Source: Symsagittifera roscoffensis
Taxonomy: Eukaryota > Xenacoelomorpha > Acoela > Convolutidae
Reading direction: 5' to 3'
DNA: 64,000 nt
Assembly (NCBI RefSeq): GCF_963678635.1
Contig: NC_087066.1
Coordinates: 54,516,312 to 54,580,311, forward strand
Shown: piece by piece, positions 38,416 through 48,854 of the stretch
Layout: every line of letters starts with the position of its first letter
Position numbering within the stretch: position 1 is the stretch's first letter
Notes under the pieces: model-generated
Seen by the model: the letters and a program-made list of their open reading frames with translations, nothing else
Told to the model about the DNA's origin: nothing
Database searches by the model: none
Position numbers and translations under genes: made by a program

Positions 38416-39460
38416 AAGTAACACTAATTTGAATTTCATATGTGAGAAAATTGTTCACTGGAAAAAAGACTGAGCAAGTGTAACAAAAATGCTATTGAAT
38501 AGTGAATTCAGCTTCTTTCTTTCAATATTATCTAATAATGAGTCGTCTGAATGGGAGCCAGTTGAATAAGGAGCCTCTAGAAGTTCCGTAATTTGACTGC
38601 TCTTCTTTCTCATATATAAAAACGATACAACAAATGTTTCGGAAACAATGAAGATTGTGCTGTTTGCAGATGACACAAGCCAGATAGCATGCTACAAAAA
38701 TTCAATGACGAATTTTGCATCCAAAATGACATTTTAGACATTGAATAAAATAAATTTTTTACAGATGAAACAATCTCATTATCAGGTAGATAAAGTCCAG
38801 CATCGATCTACACGTGGCTGTACATGGTTAAAATTAAATCATTGAATTATCTAGCGGTGACCGTTTACTACCTTCAATATTCAGCATGATGTCGGTCAAA
38901 AATAGCAGAAAAAATTTAAATCAATACGCTTTTTGCCTAGCCTAACTTTCTCTTGTTACAATGCACCAATTGTTTCAAACAGCGTGCTGTAGAAGTAAAT
39001 CGAAACAATTTCACTAACCAAGGATCTAAGTTTTGCAATATAAACTTAGGACGAATAATGTAGATAGACTGAAAAAGAGTTGGGTTTGAATTTTTGCTAA
39101 TAAAACCAAAGACAAATATATATTTCGGCAAGCTGAGAATTAAACCGTTTTATGTATCAAAATCAAAATCAAAATTTATCGTTGAACGATAGGTTATCCG
39201 CAATATGACTTCATTTTCAGGCTGGAAATAAAACATTATGAAACCCTTTTGTTTTCGGTAACTTTCTGTTTCAAATTTTTTTTCTGGAAATTTTGGTTGA
39301 GCAAAAACCATAAAATTTATAATTATACTAAAAAAACCTTCGGAAAACCTATGCATCTGCAACTCGCCTCAAAACGAAGGTAAAATCGGGTGCCAAAAAA
39401 TTCGTCTACAGATATCACTAGTGAAATAAATAGAATATGCCGATCTTCGCAAGCTGGTTC

Positions 39461-40610
39461 CTACTTCTTCTTTTTTTTCTCAGCAGAACTTAAAAGACTC
39501 ATCAGGTTAGAATTCAAGTGAGACGGAGTGTCTGTTTCTGTGACACGAATATCAAACGACGCCGCTGACTGCATGTCCCAAACACCACGATCCTTAAGAT
39601 CCGCAACTAGTGCTGGGTTGCCTCGTTCAATATCTGCGTTTTTAACAATGGGATTACACGTATTTCCAGAGCATGGAAGCCAAATCTTCAATTGAACCCC
39701 GAATATCATTATGCGTAAATCCACCAAACCACTTTTTTTGCAAGAGAGAGCGTGTTGTAGGTCGAAAAATCTCGTTGACAACCATCACACTTGGAGTATG
39801 CCTTCAAAGGAGATTTTTTTAATTTATAAATCTGAAAGCATCTCTGAGCTCAGTCTTTGAAAGGTGGAAATTATCTTTTGACAGCGGCAATGAACTCAAC
39901 TACAGAAAACAATTATGATCTATATTTCTCCAAACTGACCGTTTTTGATTTTTGATCAGCTGGCTTTCTGTGGCTCCTTTCGTTTTCTCTTTGCTTCTTT
40001 CAATTTCTCATTGTGCTCATGTTGATCACAGCCTTCCTGGCTCGGAATAGAATTCACAAGACAAGATACTGCTTTTCGCGATGTAGAAATAGCTAATTTC
40101 GCTCATTCAATTAGATTTCGTATTCCCAGCCAACCTCATTTTGCTAGAAGTGAGAACAGAACGCCATCCGTGACTCCCAGGAGATAGGGCAAAAATATTT
40201 CTTCCAACATCTTTTCTAGAGGAGTAACCAACTCTGACGTATCTTTTACCACTATGTGAACAAAATTCCATTCATAATGCAACGAACTCGTTAAACCAAC
40301 CAGTGCAGCTTGGGGTTCAATCTCTGCAGTTTTTGATAACGCATCGATGCACTCTAGCCATTCTTGATTTTTTGTCACAATGAAATTTTACTTACATTCT
40401 TCTGAACCAACATTCACCCAAACATCGTCTTTCTTCCCTTATTTTGATAAAGAACTCGTCAAATAAGTAATGAGCTTTATCAAGAAAACTGGAATGGACA
40501 ACTAAGTAGTTTTTGCTTGGCTCAGGATAGTAACCGTATTTTAGACCATTCTCAATCAGGAGTATCAGCCAATCAAACAAATCTGGGTTATCTATCATAG
40601 ATTTCGTGTT
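39461..40610 (-). pseudogene. Reverse transcriptase 3'-end remnant, copy 3
   Basis: Same structure as copy 2: GLKYGYYPEPSKNYLVVH (40598-40392), an 80-codon frame at 40378-40136 (ECIDALSKTAEIEPQAALVGL...LEKMLEEIFLPYL), and the C-terminal frame at 39781-39461. A four-codon insertion (LLIE) and a deletion near 39707 distinguish it from copy 2. The catalytic palm is absent. Not functional. Confidence 0.55.
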
Positions 40611-42594
40611 AAACTATGGCTTGTTGTGAAATGCTACGATGAAAAATCCCACTCTTTGAGTGTCGACAAAAAAAACAATTCACTGCGTAAAATTTAAAAA
40701 ACATCGGATTTGTGTTATACAGCGTTGATCAAATTATCCGGATAAACTGAACAACACAGAAATTCCGAACGTGTTTTTCTCAAACTTGGTTGATAATAGA
40801 CAAAAAATGATCTGAACTAAAGTTGCTTAGCATTTTACCAATGATGATTTTTCGATATTCGAAAAAGGCCATTTTTACTTTATAGAATGCCAAATTTTAG
40901 CTTGAAATTGAATTTTAAACGTTTTGGGCAAATTTTCGGAGGCTATACTTTAAATACCATGGTTGGGCTGTATGAGATGCTCACTATGATATAGCTTGCT
41001 CATCACTTGACCTAATAGACTAAGCGTAACTTTTTATTGACTGAAATAGCCAAAATGACCCGTTTTCTGCAAAAACTTGATCTCCGAACATCGCAACACA
41101 AATTGGACCATAATAATTCTACTAAAACGTTTTTTTTTTCAATTTTAATTTGCAGCTTTTTGGCTATTCTCACCCCAATTTGAGAAAAACGCGTTTCAGG
41201 TTTCAAATTTCTTTCATTTTGTCCTGATAATTTTAACCAACACTGAATTATATCTCTTAAGACATCATACGGTTTTTTGTAGACCGCTGTCTAGAACCCA
41301 AACAAAAAGTGGAGATCGCTCAAATCGATGGAAATAGACTGTACATCTTTTTTTTTCTCGAACTTGGGGATAGTGGAGAAATTAGGACAAAAAACTTCGA
41401 AGAAAGGTGCTCGCTCTCGACCGCATAGCCTTGCATTGCTCTTTTGACAATTCAAACGAAATTTTGAAAATTCGATTGCTGTTTTAAATGCCACTCTACT
41501 GTCTCAAGGTCAGAAATATTTCAAAACTCGAAAAAGTTGTCCGCTAAACTTATTAAAAGCTATAAAACTCATGAAAAATTTCTCACGCTCAACTCAAATT
41601 TGAGTTTTTGTCGGGGGAATTGATTTATTTTAAAAATCAATTCAAATTTTTTCACTGCATGGAAGAAACATTACATTCACCACAAAAATCGATTAATTTT
41701 GAAATATTGACTCAACAGCGTAAGCACAAATTTGAGAAAAGGGGTTGATAAGCGGAAAGAGGGGACTCAACTTAATTTGTGACCGAAAAACATGTAGGTT
41801 CAATGCAAAATGATTGTATTTTTTCAAAGAATTTCATTTTAGCCTAATTTCAGGAGAACAATTTAAAATTTTTTTCATGAAATATCAGTTTGCCTTGTAA
41901 CTTTTTAGAGCAAAACAAACACATAAAATGCCAAAAAGGCAAACGCAAAACTTAGAACAGATTTTCGACTTCGTGTAAAATTGCAGGCCATAATTATTTC
42001 AGAAATTCATAACGCTGTCCGATAAACTTGTTAGAATCTATACTGAAAAAAAAATCAACCCGATCCAAATGTGTTTCATCAATACATTTTCTGACACTTA
42101 ACGCGTGGCGACTTAACTGGATGTTCATTGGAAAAACATTTGGGATTTCGAAGAAAAGAATGAGCTCAAACTGGAGTTATTAAAAAAAACTAAATGTTTT
42201 TTCCAAGCATAGAACAAACTTGACACTTTTTGCCTAAAAATGAACTGGAAATTATAGTGCAACATCCGGTTTAGTTTCGACATATTTCATATTCAGTAAC
42301 CTGCTATGACAATGAAATTGCAAGAACACGCTCCCATTTGCGTTCTAGATTCAAGTCTAATTTAGCGTAGCTAATATCGCATTCATCATTGATGTGTGCT
42401 ACCCTTGCGCCATTCAGCTGTCTAAGTTTTGGATTTGAGAGAAACTAACTTCCAAGCTATTTTATTTGGTACGAGCTAAGAGGTAAACTTAAGCACAGAG
42501 GCGAATCTTTGTTTGACAAAAAGCAGCTCTGAAAATGCAATAATATATAAAAAAGAAACAAATAATCCTCGAATTAGCAAAAGTTCGGCTAGGT

Positions 42595-42670
42595 CTAGAA
42601 TTCGATCTGCGACCTACTGCAATCAACAGATTTTGAGTCTCACACACTAACCACTCAGCCACGCACGCGC
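42595..42670 (-). other. tRNA-Leu-like sequence, T copy 3
   Basis: Counterpart of 36845-36920, with changes in the anticodon stem ('aatcaacagattttgagtctcac') that weaken pairing. Those changes indicate drift after the duplication. Confidence 0.5.
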
Positions 42671-43377
42671 AACGACCGATAAATACTAGTCACGAGCAAA
42701 GCAGCTACATATGCTAATAAACAGCCAATGCAATTCAGCAGAAGTGGCACCAACTACAGACAAACACAATTTTGCAATTAATAGTTTGAAAAATAACAAA
42801 CTGAAGGCATCTACAGTAATTTTGCATGATACAAATCGCAAAGTAACAAACCACATTATGTATGAATTATGCATTTCAAAAAATTGCTAGATATATTGAA
42901 TCAGAAAAATTCTGAAATGGAATTTGTAAGATTTTTATGTTGTTTGAAACAACTAGTCTTTTGGTTCATTTAATGAATTAAAAAAGCATAAACCGTGTTC
43001 ACTAAGTACTATTCGAATGTCAAAGCACATGCTACCAAAAATCTGTTAAGGTGCCCCAAAAGTTACACCAAAATTTGCGACTTAGATTAGTCAAAAAGAA
43101 GATTCTTAATAAAACACTAAGCTGACCCTAGTGTAAACAACACATTTTCAATACAAAGGCAAAACTGCCAATGCAAATGAGCAAAAAAACGACAAAAAGT
43201 AGCTTAAAACGTAAAAAGAAAAAAATCAAGAAACTAGAATAAGTTTTGAAAAAACAAATTTCCTCAAAACGAAATGAACATCAGTCCTCGGATCTTCAAG
43301 TTTGTCAGTTGAAAACTCTGCACAGTTGTGCCACTGACGCTTATAGACACCCACAAAAGGCAGCACGAGAATCAAAA

Positions 43378-43435
43378 CTAACACGCAAAGGCAGCACGGC
43401 TAACTGCATTTAACCATGCTGCCTTTGCGTGTTAG
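43378..43435. repeat. Inverted repeat (19-bp perfect arms, 20-bp loop), T copy 3
   Basis: Arms at 43378-43396 and 43417-43435 are exact reverse complements. Relative to copy 2 the loop has lost about 29 bp. Confidence 0.8.
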
Positions 43436-44059
43436 ATTTGAGTTTGAAAACAAAATCTAAAAACATGAATGTCAAAAACCTCGCAAAAACACTGAGTTGA
43501 AAAATTTCTGAAAGCGAACTTTTATTATTGTACTTTCTTCGATACTTTCGCTTTCTTCGGTATATTTGATTGCATCAAAAATGCATAAACTGTGTTATTT
43601 TATTGAAGGTTAAATACCAACACAGAGGCGAAGATGAAAATGATTTGAGGGAATTGCGAAAATTCAGAAAAATAGTCAAGAAACACAACATACAGCTCTT
43701 AACCAATCTTCTTTTTTTTTGAAAGAGCACTAATTAAGCCGACAATGCTTTCATTGAGCCAAAAACAGCCGTTCTAAGTCACTCATAGAGCGTAAAACAG
43801 AAAAAAAAACTTCATAAATAATTAATGAGGTTAAATTTTTTTTTGCCTTTGAAGCAATACAAATCAAGGCAACTAAGCCGATAAAACATAAATCAAAACA
43901 ATTTCGGCCGAATGAAGTTTTTAAGCGCAACATGATTAGAGAAAACATCGAAAACACGAAATTTGCAGACCGCACAAAAAATTCAAAATGAGCGGACAAA
44001 ACCTAAGCAGACAAGCAAATATTCGACAATTCAATTTTTTAAAATAATTTAATAGATAC

Positions 44060-44125
44060 TGAAAAAAAACTTGGTCGGGACTCAAACCCACGAACTAAGT
44101 GTACAGAAACAGCCGCGTTACCTCT
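44060..44125 (-). other. Second tRNA-derived sequence, T copy 3
   Basis: Counterpart of 38350-38415 with the same intact B box and one change next to it. Confidence 0.5.
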
Positions 44126-44225
44126 AAAGCAATAAAGTAACACTAATTTGAATTTCATATGTGAGAAAATTGTTCACTGGAAAAAAGACTGAGCAAGTGT
44201 AACAAAAATGCTATTGAATAATGAA

Positions 44226-45990
44226 TTCACCTTCGTTCTTTCAAAGTGGCACCAATAATTGCGAGGTTACACTAATATTATGTTGGAAAGAAAAGTAGAC
44301 TTGTGGTATCAGACTACGCTCGGTTTTTGTAATCAAGCATATATTTCTACTAACAAGATATTTCTGCTAACAATCAACATTGAAATCAAGATTTTCAATG
44401 AAAAACTGGAAAGTCTATTTAGATAAAACTCGTCAAAATAAAGCAAGTGAGCGACGAAAACTTTTGAAAAAAAAACAAACGATGTTGCCTAGCGCTGGAC
44501 TTTTTTTAAGTTTCGTAAAATTAATTACGTTTAAATGCACTGTTGACTCCAGGACAATCATAACTTTAAAATGGGCGACAAAAAACTTGACAAACATTTC
44601 GCAGAAGTGTGCTGAGACCGCCGAAAAAAGAAAGGCAAAAAACTAATTACTGAGAGAAATCTTTATTTTTGCAGAAAACACTTGAAGTTTTCATTAAACA
44701 GTAAAAACAACCATGAAAGTGGCAATAATTTTCTTGCACAAATAACTAATAAGACCGAGGTACACTGCGGAAAACAGTTACATTGATTTTTCTTCTAGCT
44801 TCTTTTGACTAAAAATAACCAGCAATGTAAGCATCCTTTTTCATAACGGAAAACATTTTTTTTTCGAAACGCCATTGATTTGTTTTTTCAGCAGACACAT
44901 TTTCGTGATGACCTAAGCTAAAGATAGCCAATCGAAGATTGGAAAAGGGCAATGAACAAATTTAGATGCCCTTTAACCTCTTTAAATTTCTAGAACGATC
45001 TATGACTGGCGGTTTTTTGGTAACATTAACCCAACTTAAGAAAATTGGATCAATAGATAAAGTTTTTATTCCGCTGAAAATCCAAAAATTAAATTCCACT
45101 ATCGAAACTAGAAATCGTTCACGTTTTTTCGCGCCATTTCCATGTCCATTTTTGGAGTGCTTTTTACGTCACTTTCAGCAGATGAATTTCAATTGAACTC
45201 GAGAAGAGTATGTTTTTGCTCTTTCACACATGTTCTTTCACAAGGAATGAATGAAAAATGAAATATTAGAACGCATGAATGAAGAAAAATTATTTGCATA
45301 GTTTCGCTCAATTTTCCGGGCTCTTTCACAATTTTCCGGTATCTTTCCCTCAGAAAGAAAGAGCAAAAATATACTCTTCAACAGTTAGAGCATAGTTGAA
45401 GATGGCCTCGGGCAAAAGAGCCGCACTCAGGCACTTCTTCTTTTTCTCTCGGGAATCTTTCAACTATGTTCTAACTACTACAAAGTGCATATATACGTAA
45501 GTGTATTCATAAATGCATCAATATGTATGAATGCACATCTGTATTTATTAGAGACTTTTTAGAGTTTTTCCTAAAAAAATATAACGAGTTCAAGACCAAT
45601 ATAAGAGTCTTCACTACTTTCATTACTCCTAAAAACTTAATTAAGAATGCTAATATAAACGTATCAGAGCTATTGAACCCAGGAAAACCTTTGAAAATTT
45701 CTCCCATTTTTAGCATTGCAAATTAAGGCAACAATTTTTTAGATTTCGTAGCCCTAGTGGCAAGGTTTTGTGTAGATATCATTTCTACCATGAACTTAAT
45801 TTATAATGAAAAAGAAAATATCTCTAAAAGTATTTTGGTCTTAGTTAAAATTATTTTTGAGCTACTAAGCAAAAATCTACTATTCACTTTATTTTAGAAC
45901 CTGAAACTTGTTAAATGGTAGAACTAATTGTTATTAACTTATAGGACTACTGCGAGCAAACGCAAATTTCGCGCGACTATCTCATCTACC
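44226..45990. other. Mostly featureless interval
   Basis: Unique AT-rich DNA. Plus-strand frames at 44380-44646 (Lys-rich) and 44966-45196 have no recognised motif and no clear start or splice context. An imperfect inverted repeat of about 20 bp lies at 45383-45402 / 45456-45476. No gene is supported. Confidence 0.4.
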
Positions 45991-45999
45991 GCAAAAACA

Positions 46000-46277
46000 G
46001 GGTGGCCACAATGTCTGAGAAAACTCAGGCACTGATACTAACACAGAAATTACATGCCAGGCACTGACACTTTTTGAAAAATTGGCCTTTTTTTGCTTTG
46101 TTATCCAACTTTTTTGATCAAACTATTTTATTTTTCTCAGAGCTGCTCATACTACCTGAACAAATATTATACTGTGTAAGCCTGCTTCGATTTGTGATTT
46201 TTAATGATTCAGTAGAGAAGCGCGATAAAAAAACTGGCACTGATATTCATTTGATGGCACTGATACCGTGGCCACCC
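46000..46277. mobile_element. Possible MITE with GGGTGGCCAC terminal inverted repeats
   Basis: GGGTGGCCAC at 46000-46009 and its exact reverse complement at 46268-46277. The interior repeats 'ggcactgata' near both ends. The termini resemble hAT-type ends (CAGGGTGGCC). Flanks are A-rich on both sides, so a target duplication cannot be judged. It has no coding capacity beyond an 81-codon chance frame. Confidence 0.4.
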
Positions 46278-46620
46278 AAAAATAGTATATTTGTAACTCA
46301 AATTAAAAACCATTTTTAACTTAATAAATATCTTGAGCCATGCTAAGCTACATTTTCTAAGTTACAATTTACATTTCATTTATTTGACAGTAGTCGTGGG
46401 TGACCGGAAGTTTAGAGTATATGGTCAAACTTTGAGCCCCCAGGAATTAGTCAATAAATTGTCCCCACCAATGAAAAACTAGGAAAAATTTTTCTACCAG
46501 AAAGCCAATGAGCTGCTTTTCAAACTTTGATCTCGTAATCGAAACAAAACTCAAAAACATGAAAAAATTTTGGACCCTAATTCCTGTCGACTCAATTTAC
46601 CATCACACGTAATAGCTTGA
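46278..46620. other. 3' flank of the MMADHC-like gene
   Basis: AT-rich; presumably 3'UTR and intergenic DNA of the minus-strand gene. TTTATT (AATAAA on the minus strand) occurs at about 46379 but is distant. Confidence 0.3.
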
Positions 46621-46622
46621 GT

Positions 46623-47723
46623 TCATGTAGTTGTTTCAGTTTGAGAAAGGAACTTGTCGCTAACTGGAGCATCTGTCAATATCGTTCCCACAAAAACATG
46701 CGTTCCAAAAGTGCCGTGATGAACCACTTTACAGCAACCCAAATCGTCGATTCGGAAACCAAACTTCTCGTACAGCTCGTCTGTTTCAAACAGTGTGCTA
46801 TTAGTGTGAGGCGCATAGAATGGCTTCCCTGTCATCGGGTCAATAAAGTCCGCAAAATAATTTTGCACCTTGAGAAACTCACAAATAAGCTGAGCCCCGT
46901 GAACAAACTTTTCGATAACCTGTTCCCGCTCTTCGTCAACTGAGTCGTTCCAACCACTCATGTCATTTACCGTCTTATGACTCAAATTAATCAGCACTAA
47001 ATTTCTTGATTTAAGATCCGAGTTCATCGGAAACAGTCTCAAAATTTCATTTTTGATAAACTGCGGACATTTGAAAGTGCACACCTCAATAGGTATATGG
47101 TAGCTGAATATTACTTCTTTTAAGTTTTCGAAATTCGGGAAAACTGGACTTGCTGTTTCGCCAAAACTGTTATCAGCGCGAAGCACTTTTACAAACTTTT
47201 GTAAAGTTTCGATTTTGTGTTCATCATTAGGAAGTTGCATACCACTAAACGCAAAAAGATCGTTTTTGATCTCATCTTTTGAATAACCGCTAGATCCAAT
47301 GAACACTTCAGACTTTGATGGAGCTTTTGAGTACTCTGTTGATTGCGTACCTTGAAAAAATTCGTTGAAAAACGTTTCCGAGAATCCAACATTTCCGGGA
47401 AGAGGGAATGTGGAATCTGGTATGATAGGGTTTGAGGTTGAATATTGCGTGGAGTTCGAAATATTAGCACCGGTGTTTGATTCGTCCTTTGCTCCATCTT
47501 GTTCCTTCGGAATTAAAGAATCACTTGATTGAGTCTCTCCGGTAGACCCTTTCTTCTGTTTTGAATTAGCGCTACTGGATGTAAGGTAGCTCTGGGCTCC
47601 CCAGAAAGTACCAGGTCCATCTCCGCTACTACTTGATAAATCCCGGTTGAAAATAAAAAGGATGCCAGGGTAATTTCTGAATGTATGGCAAAATAAACGA
47701 TACTTTTTCGCAAATACAGACAT
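46623..47723 (-). CDS. MMADHC: MMADHC / cblD-like mitochondrial cobalamin-trafficking protein
   Basis: An intact 366-codon single-exon frame. The C-terminal half matches the MMADHC family: CPQFIKNEILRLFP (219-232), a segment with HKTVNDMSGWNDSVDEEREQV (249-269), then ADFIDP..GKPFYAPHTNSTLFETDE (291-316), and DDLGCCKVVHHGTFGTHVFVG (326-346). MMADHC directs cobalamin, after MMACHC processing, to methionine synthase in the cytosol or methylmalonyl-CoA mutase in mitochondria. Residues 1-25 are basic and hydrophobic without acids (KKYRLFCHTFRNYPG), which fits a mitochondrial presequence. Residues 30-100 are Ser/Thr/Asn-rich and longer than in vertebrates (about 296 aa total). A TTATTTTTCAG acceptor-like tract ends 9 bp before the ATG. 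This is a host gene unrelated to its mobile neighbours. Confidence 0.9.
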   Translation of the reverse strand: MSVFAKKYRLFCHTFRNYPGILFIFNRDLSSSSGDGPGTFWGAQSYLTSSSANSKQKKGSTGETQSSDSLIPKEQDGAKDESNTGANISNSTQYSTSNPIIPDSTFPLPGNVGFSETFFNEFFQGTQSTEYSKAPSKSEVFIGSSGYSKDEIKNDLFAFSGMQLPNDEHKIETLQKFVKVLRADNSFGETASPVFPNFENLKEVIFSYHIPIEVCTFKCPQFIKNEILRLFPMNSDLKSRNLVLINLSHKTVNDMSGWNDSVDEEREQVIEKFVHGAQLICEFLKVQNYFADFIDPMTGKPFYAPHTNSTLFETDELYEKFGFRIDDLGCCKVVHHGTFGTHVFVGTILTDAPVSDKFLSQTETTT

Positions 47724-47732
47724 TTCAAACGT

Positions 47733-47743
47733 CTGAAAAATAA
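47733..47743 (-). promoter_or_regulatory. Acceptor-like tract just upstream of the MMADHC start
   Basis: On the minus strand TTATTTTTCAG is followed by ACGTTTGAA and the ATG. It could be a 5'UTR intron acceptor or a spliced-leader site; no donor was assigned. Confidence 0.45.
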
Positions 47744-48850
47744 CTGTACACTGAATATCTAATTAGCAGCTCTCTTAGAAAGTTAACGATAGTAATGTCT
47801 GAATGGTTGGCTATGATATGCACTCAATTCGCCTAAGACTTTGAAAAATGCTAACTAATTAGAATTAAATTCGATATAAACACAATTTGAACACACAAAC
47901 TGGGTTTAAGATGTGGAAAAGATATAAAAAAGGTACTGTCATTTTGGACCTGATTCAAGTGAATTGAAATGCACAGAATAAATTAAAAGGGCTGTGTGAC
48001 TGATTTGTAAGAAAGTTTAAAGTGCATAGCATCAGGAGGCAGAGAAGAACCATTAAGAAGATTATGGTTGAAAAGGAGCGAGAGAGGATTGAAATTAATG
48101 AGCAGAGCTATATAATTTATTCTACTAGCAAAGGATACACGAACATTTTTGACAGTTTGAATCAAACTCAGGACCCAGTTTTTAAAAAATAATTGATTCT
48201 GAATGTCTGAAAATTAAAAGAGAAAATGGAAATCCGTTTCACAACCTTAACACAGGGATATGTTAACTTGGTCTCGAAATCAAAACAAGGATATTTCTGA
48301 AATCTATCAAATTTAGAGCTTCTAAAAACTACTTCGGAAAATTCTAATTAAGGTATGCTCTGCTTACTGAGCAGGTAATTTATCAAAAGACGCAGCCGGT
48401 TCAAACTAATCTTAAAAAAGAGGAAACTGGGGCACTTATCATTATTAAAACACCAGCAAGCGAGCAAATAAAAGCTGGGTTCTAGCGTTTGCTTGCAATC
48501 ACATTCTTTAAAAAAAAAGATATCGGCCGAACCCAGCATATGAAAAGCGAATATGAATCAACCAGGCATTTTTTCAGCCTGCCCTGCAAAATAAATAGAA
48601 TTCAACAAATGTCCTCAAAACCACGATACAGATGCGGGTTAAGGATTAGATATACCGTTTTGTTCTTTTAAAATGTGAATTTTACTGATTTGTCGTGGAC
48701 CTAGAATTTAAAGTTTCGAAAAGTAATCTTAATGGACTTCTGTGGTTTGTTTGGAGCCAAGTATTTGTCGAACAAAATATTTATCTAGAGCAGGCTGAAA
48801 GTTAAAAATATATCATCTATCAGATAATAAGTTTTTCACAAAATTAGGTT
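47744..48850. other. Intergenic, nothing recognised
   Basis: AT-rich DNA upstream of MMADHC. Short frames on both strands have no motifs or splice context. Confidence 0.45.
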
Positions 48851-48854
48851 AGTT

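Larger units (their letters stand above)
32841..38535. repeat. Block T, copy 2 (long version, 5.7 kb)
   Basis: Starts 'aataatgagtcgtctgaatgggagcc' and is followed directly by copy 3, which starts with the same words at 38536. It holds an RT remnant (minus), a pair of short conserved minus-strand frames at 35260-35457 and 35542-35745 (also open in copy 3, unrecognised), a hairpin at 37579-37665 and two tRNA-like sequences. Differences from copy 3 are scattered substitutions plus a few indels of 50-70 bp, so the duplication is recent. Confidence 0.8.
38536..44225. repeat. Block T, copy 3 (long version, 5.7 kb)
   Basis: Direct tandem repeat of copy 2. The offset is about 5,700 bp at the left end and drifts to about 5,750 bp in the middle through small indels. 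It has about 60 bp extra near 42,790-42,850 and lacks about 70 bp near 43,840 relative to copy 2. The match ends at 'gaattcaccttcgttctttcaa', beyond which the sequence is unique. Confidence 0.8.

Noticed and set aside
46617-46943. Plus-strand 108-codon frame across MMADHC
   Set aside because: Antisense shadow of a strongly conserved coding region.
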